From Lamellibrachia satsuma (taxonomy: Eukaryota > Annelida > Polychaeta > Sabellida > Siboglinidae): a DNA stretch of 64,000 nucleotides. The number at the start of each line of letters is the position of its first letter. Position 1 is the first letter of the stretch. The stretch spans positions 7,568,501 to 7,632,500 of the forward strand of contig BSQZ01000010.1 of the NCBI GenBank assembly GCA_033239005.1, written 5' to 3'. Of this stretch, positions 60,449-64,000 are shown one piece after another. A model generated the notes under the pieces. That model ran no database searches, had not been told where the DNA came from, and saw only the letters and a list, made by a program, of their open reading frames with translations. The position numbers and the translations under genes were made by a program.

Positions 60449-60540
60449 TTATTATATTTGGACCCGGGTCAAACCATTGTAACGTGAAATGTTGACATGA
60501 CCAGGCCTATGAAATATGGACCCGGATCCAAATATAATAA
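60449..60540. mobile_element. Short palindromic element
   Basis: The left arm TTATTATATTTGGACCCGGG and the right arm (reverse-complemented) TTATTATATTTGGATCCGGG differ at one base, with about 48 bp between. It is a MITE-like hairpin of about 92 bp. Confidence 0.6.
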
Positions 60541-60589
60541 AGCAGTAGTATGATCCCCAGGTGTAAAAACCATAAGGGTCAAAATGACA

Positions 60590-60632
60590 CACACGCACGC
60601 ACGCACGCACCTACACACACAAACACACACAG
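60590..60632. repeat. (ACGC)n/(AC)n microsatellite
   Basis: ACACACGC(ACGC)n followed by (AC)n-like sequence. Confidence 0.9.
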
Positions 60633-61865
60633 CGGTTTTTGTTCTATTTTGTTGAGGCATACATATTTAGAACAGTGACTTTCACTGTTATGTCAAAGTG
60701 TGATACAGCTTAATAAGATGTTACTGCTATTCATGATTTATTGCAGTAGGCAAAACCAAAACGATAAAGTCACTATATCCTGTGATATGATTCACAAATT
60801 ATTCACAATAACAACAAATGTAAAAAAAACATTATATTGCAATATTTTTATTTCTACTTAAATAAGCATGTCTTTAATTACACGTTTTCTATACAATTAG
60901 AACCATTTAAGTAAAATGACTACCAAGTTAAAGAGCAATTTAAATTCATAAAGGAGGTGTGTTTTCAGCTGTAAATATTTCAACCGATGGTTGAGAAAAG
61001 CAAATAACACTCTGGATAACAATAACATCTTGGAATACACCCCATTAACATGATAACACACCCCATTAACATAATAACACAACACTACATCCAACACCTC
61101 CACTGGTTATCCAAAAGAATTACATAAATCAATAAAATATATTAACCATACCACTTATTATATGCAAATAGACTTCCAGTCACATACAGACATTTTTACA
61201 AGCTTAATTAAAGGATTACTGAAAAGGTATCCTAGAAGTTCTATGGCATAACAGTGATGAAAGACAAAATTAGACAGTCCTTATCAAAACATATCATATA
61301 CTATTAACTACAAATTGTGAAATCACTTCAGGGTAAATATAAATCCACAGCATGACAGACACCCATACATTGTTAAAAAAATAAATCAGGAGGCATACCA
61401 TATTTAGCAGCAGTTTACATACGTATGTACACAATATATTATATTGCATGCAGTGCTAGCATAATAAATACGTTCATATTACAGATTGGAAGCACAAAAA
61501 TACAAAAGAAATGATATCAAGAATCAAACTTGATCATTCACAAAGAGTTTTCAAGTAAAAACAATGACAATGTGGGACACTGTATGTTATACTAGCACAT
61601 ATTTGTACCAAGTTCATTTGTGTGTAAAGTTGTAAAATTCACAGTGAAAAGAAAAACATTACATTTATGTAAATATGTAAAAATTTTTAATATTTCCGAG
61701 TCTGGAGATTTTAACTGAAAATACTTAGAGAATCAATTATCAAGTTGTATACATGACATATTTGTTAATAAACAATCATAGACAAAATAAAATATGCTTT
61801 GTATGAGCATGGGTGAAGGTCCCACAGTATCTAGAATTGGTTGTAGGAAAGTCATATGAACAACA
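60633..61865. other. Intergenic, AT-rich, nothing recognised
   Basis: Very AT-rich with no open frame of interest. The phrase ACACCCCATTAACAT(A/G)ATA is repeated at 61037 and 61057. It could be the 3' UTR of a gene outside the window, but there is no evidence for it. Confidence 0.4.
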
Positions 61866-62425
61866 CAACACCTTTAACAGTTTGTAGGAAGGTTGTATGA
61901 TAGCATCACAACACCTTTAACAGTTTGTAGGAAGGTTGTATGATAGCATCACAACACCTTTAACAGTTTGTAGGAAGGTTGTATGATAGCATCACAACAC
62001 CTTTAACAGTTTGTAGGAAGGTTGTAATGATAGCATCACAACACCTTTAACAGTTTGTAGGAAGGTTGTAATGATAGCATCACAACACCTTTAACAGTTT
62101 GTAGGAAGGTTGTATGATAGCATCACAACACCTTTAACAGTTTGTAGGAAGGTTGTATGATAGCATCACAACACCTTTAACAGTTTGTAGGAAGGTTGTA
62201 TGATAGCATCACAACACCTTTAACAGTTTGTAGGAAGGTTGTATGATAGCATCACAACACCTTTAACAGTTTGTAGGAAGGTTGTAATGATAGCATCACA
62301 ACACCTTTAACAGTTTGTAGGAAGGTTGTAATGATAGCATCACAACACCTTTAACAGTTTGTAGGAAGGTTGTATGATAGCATCACAACACCTTTAACAG
62401 TTTGTAGGAAGGTTGTATGATAGCA
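61866..62425. repeat. 43/44-bp minisatellite, about 13 copies
   Basis: The unit is AACACCTTTAACAGTTTGTA then GGAAGGTTGTATGATAGCATCAC. Two length forms occur, differing by one A (TTGTATGAT or TTGTAATGAT). The 44-bp form appears in two pairs of adjacent copies (ending near 62040/62084 and 62290/62334), so two-copy blocks were duplicated. Confidence 0.96.
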
Positions 62426-62626
62426 CTTTTGTGAAAAGGTCGTACGAATGTTGAGCCACAACATCATTTCACAACGTTGGACCAAAATTTCTGGAGTTTA
62501 CAAATGCATTCTTATGTAGCATGGGTATCTTTGATCACTTCTGGTAGCACTTGGACTGTGTACTACCTAGTCATAGAAGAGTGTTGATATTTTCTACTTT
62601 CCTACATAAAGTTACGCTTTCCACAT
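62426..62626. other. Intergenic, nothing recognised
   Basis: No motif or open frame. Confidence 0.35.
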
Positions 62627-62740
62627 GTATGGACTTCTCAGGGCACTTTACCCCCTGGCAAACCTGTTCATTCTAACATAAATAGACTTCTCTGGGAAGC
62701 ATTCAGCATCACTGCAATTACTGCACAAAGACTATTCGAT
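62627..62740 (-). mobile_element. SINE-like repeat body, inverted copy of 40260-40360
   Basis: On the minus strand AATAGTCTTTGTGCAGTAAT, GCTGAATGCTTCCCAGAGAA and GCCAGGGGGTAAAGTG match the body of 40095-40345. The tRNA-like head is not present here. Confidence 0.6.
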
Positions 62741-63702
62741 ATTTGATAGACCATTAATTTTTACTGGCCTCTCTTTATGGTGGAAAAGCCTATTTTAATT
62801 TGGTGCCAAATCATGTCTGTATGAAAATACTGAGAGGTGAAACACTATGAAAGTAATATGTTTTGCAGGGATATACGATAGTTTGTCAACAAATGCAGTG
62901 TCATTATCCACCAGGAAAGCCACTGGTTATTTCAAGTAGCCTCTATTGGTTTAATCGTGTGACAGTTGATGTGATCTAATTGGTACCACTGATCATCCTT
63001 GCCACTAGGACTTCTGACTAAATCAGTACCCCTGGCAGATCGACTTGTTGAAAAGCTGATTTTTCAGTTGCTGTGTTAACCAATGAGATTGTGAGCTCGA
63101 ATTTATGAGGCTGGCATACGTAAACCTAACGTTAATTGGTTGTGGACCCGTTGTCGCTAGTTGTAACAGGTGATGATAGACATTTCCTGGAAACACTCTT
63201 TATAGTTTGTAAGCGGGTGCATCTGGTTACCAGAAACACGTCAACCAAGACAGCAAGTGGGACGAAATACAACCGATCCAGCGTACATCTGCACATGGCG
63301 TGGGATAAACTAACAAATCCATATTTCAACATTTCAGTCTGCCAGTGATGGAATGACAACCACCCCTGACTAGCAAGCGTGCTACGGGTCTCTATACAGG
63401 CATCAGTTGCTGCTGTTGGTAGTGCAGCAGGCAGCAAGTAGTCCACTGCAGCAGATGCAGCAACAGAGACTCAGACTGAATATGTAGGAAGCTGTCGTGA
63501 TCCAGAAGGCAAACCAGTACAGCGTCGGTTGGCAGTACATAGAGCTTGTTTCATCCACACTGTCAAAGTCATTGTAGATGCGATAAATCCAAACGTTGCC
63601 TGCAGAACAGTGATACAGAAGATGTGTCAGGGAAGTCAGAAATATTTGCTTTGACAGTGTTAAAAAACATGATAATAAGAATTATACAACGGCTAGCCAC
63701 AT
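62741..63702. other. Intergenic, unrecognised open stretches
   Basis: Plus-strand 63136-63348 and the following frame to about 63640 are open but without recognisable motifs; opposite-strand frames overlap. No gene is called. Confidence 0.35.
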
Positions 63703-63837
63703 AGGATTTTCAGAATGAGGCAGCCTGTGTTATCTGGCTAGATATATCACAGATATGAGACAACCTGATTGGTCTAGAGCATTTTACCATGACTTATCCA
63801 TCCAGATAACACTTGGATGCCTTGTTCTGAGAATCCA
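63703..63837. mobile_element. MITE-like palindrome
   Basis: The left arm AGGATTTTCAGAATGAGGCA..TGTGTTATCTGG and the right arm (reverse-complemented) TGGATTCTCAGAACAAGGCA..AGTGTTATCTGG pair over about 35 bp with several mismatches around a 64-bp centre. Confidence 0.6.
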
Positions 63838-64000
63838 GTTGATGTTCAAATAATTTCGATCGAGCACAAGTGTTGGCATAGACACACGATTGTTTGAATG
63901 CTTTGCGTGTTTTCAAAGAATTTTCTAATTTACGTAATCTGTAAAACGTTCCATCAGTTCCTTCGTATGGTATGAATGCTCCGTGAAACTGCATATTTAC

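Noticed and set aside
63136..63640. Possible coding stretch near the right edge
   Set aside because: Open but unrecognised on both strands, with no start context, domain or splice pattern to support it.

Overview
This window is AT-rich, intron-bearing animal nuclear DNA. It holds two recognisable host genes in a dense field of retrotransposons, DNA transposons, MITE-like palindromes and minisatellites. The mix (ARMC3, a Golgi sulfotransferase, CR1-, L2- and RTE-type LINEs, a THAP/YqaJ DNA transposon) fits a marine invertebrate, perhaps a mollusc or other lophotrochozoan. No species call is possible from sequence alone.

Layout. 1-7.7 kb (minus): the 5' part of an ARMC3-like armadillo-repeat gene. 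Eight coding exons, all with consistent GT/AG sites and phases, run from the start codon at 7706 to 1227, and the rest lies beyond the left edge. Its introns hold a 22-bp array and an exact 10 x 46-bp array. 7.8-16.6 kb: LINE scraps, a TA-flanked DNA transposon, a 5' LTR with primer-binding site, a LINE RT relic and a LINE endonuclease relic whose GDFN-type motif has expanded into a 54-bp minisatellite. 16.7-17.9 kb (minus): an intact single-exon carbohydrate sulfotransferase, CHST1/CHST3-like. 20.2-21.0 kb (minus): a broken THAP-domain relic. 21-32 kb: LINEs (the best at 25.2-27.8 kb), a palindromic MITE family and two non-autonomous DNA transposons. 35.6-38.3 kb: a nearly full-length LINE whose single reading frame is broken by three stops and whose RT motif is FAND instead of FADD.

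42.6-47.0 kb is the highlight: an almost intact ISL2EU/Harbinger-type DNA transposon. It has terminal inverted repeats of about 31 bp, a plus-strand THAP-HTH-DDE transposase broken by one extra A in an A-run, and a convergent, fully open three-exon minus-strand gene for a 512-residue SAP-SWIM-YqaJ nuclease. Both termini match a CTCF-like core motif, left 15/15 and right 14/15 positions.

47-64 kb: a MITE with 21-bp terminal repeats and an internal minisatellite, an L2-type LINE split by an insertion with an exact 9-bp target duplication, another RTE-like LINE relic, and large minisatellites at 57.1-58.2 kb and 61.9-62.4 kb. Exons and mobile elements were assigned by reading motifs by eye; no database was searched.
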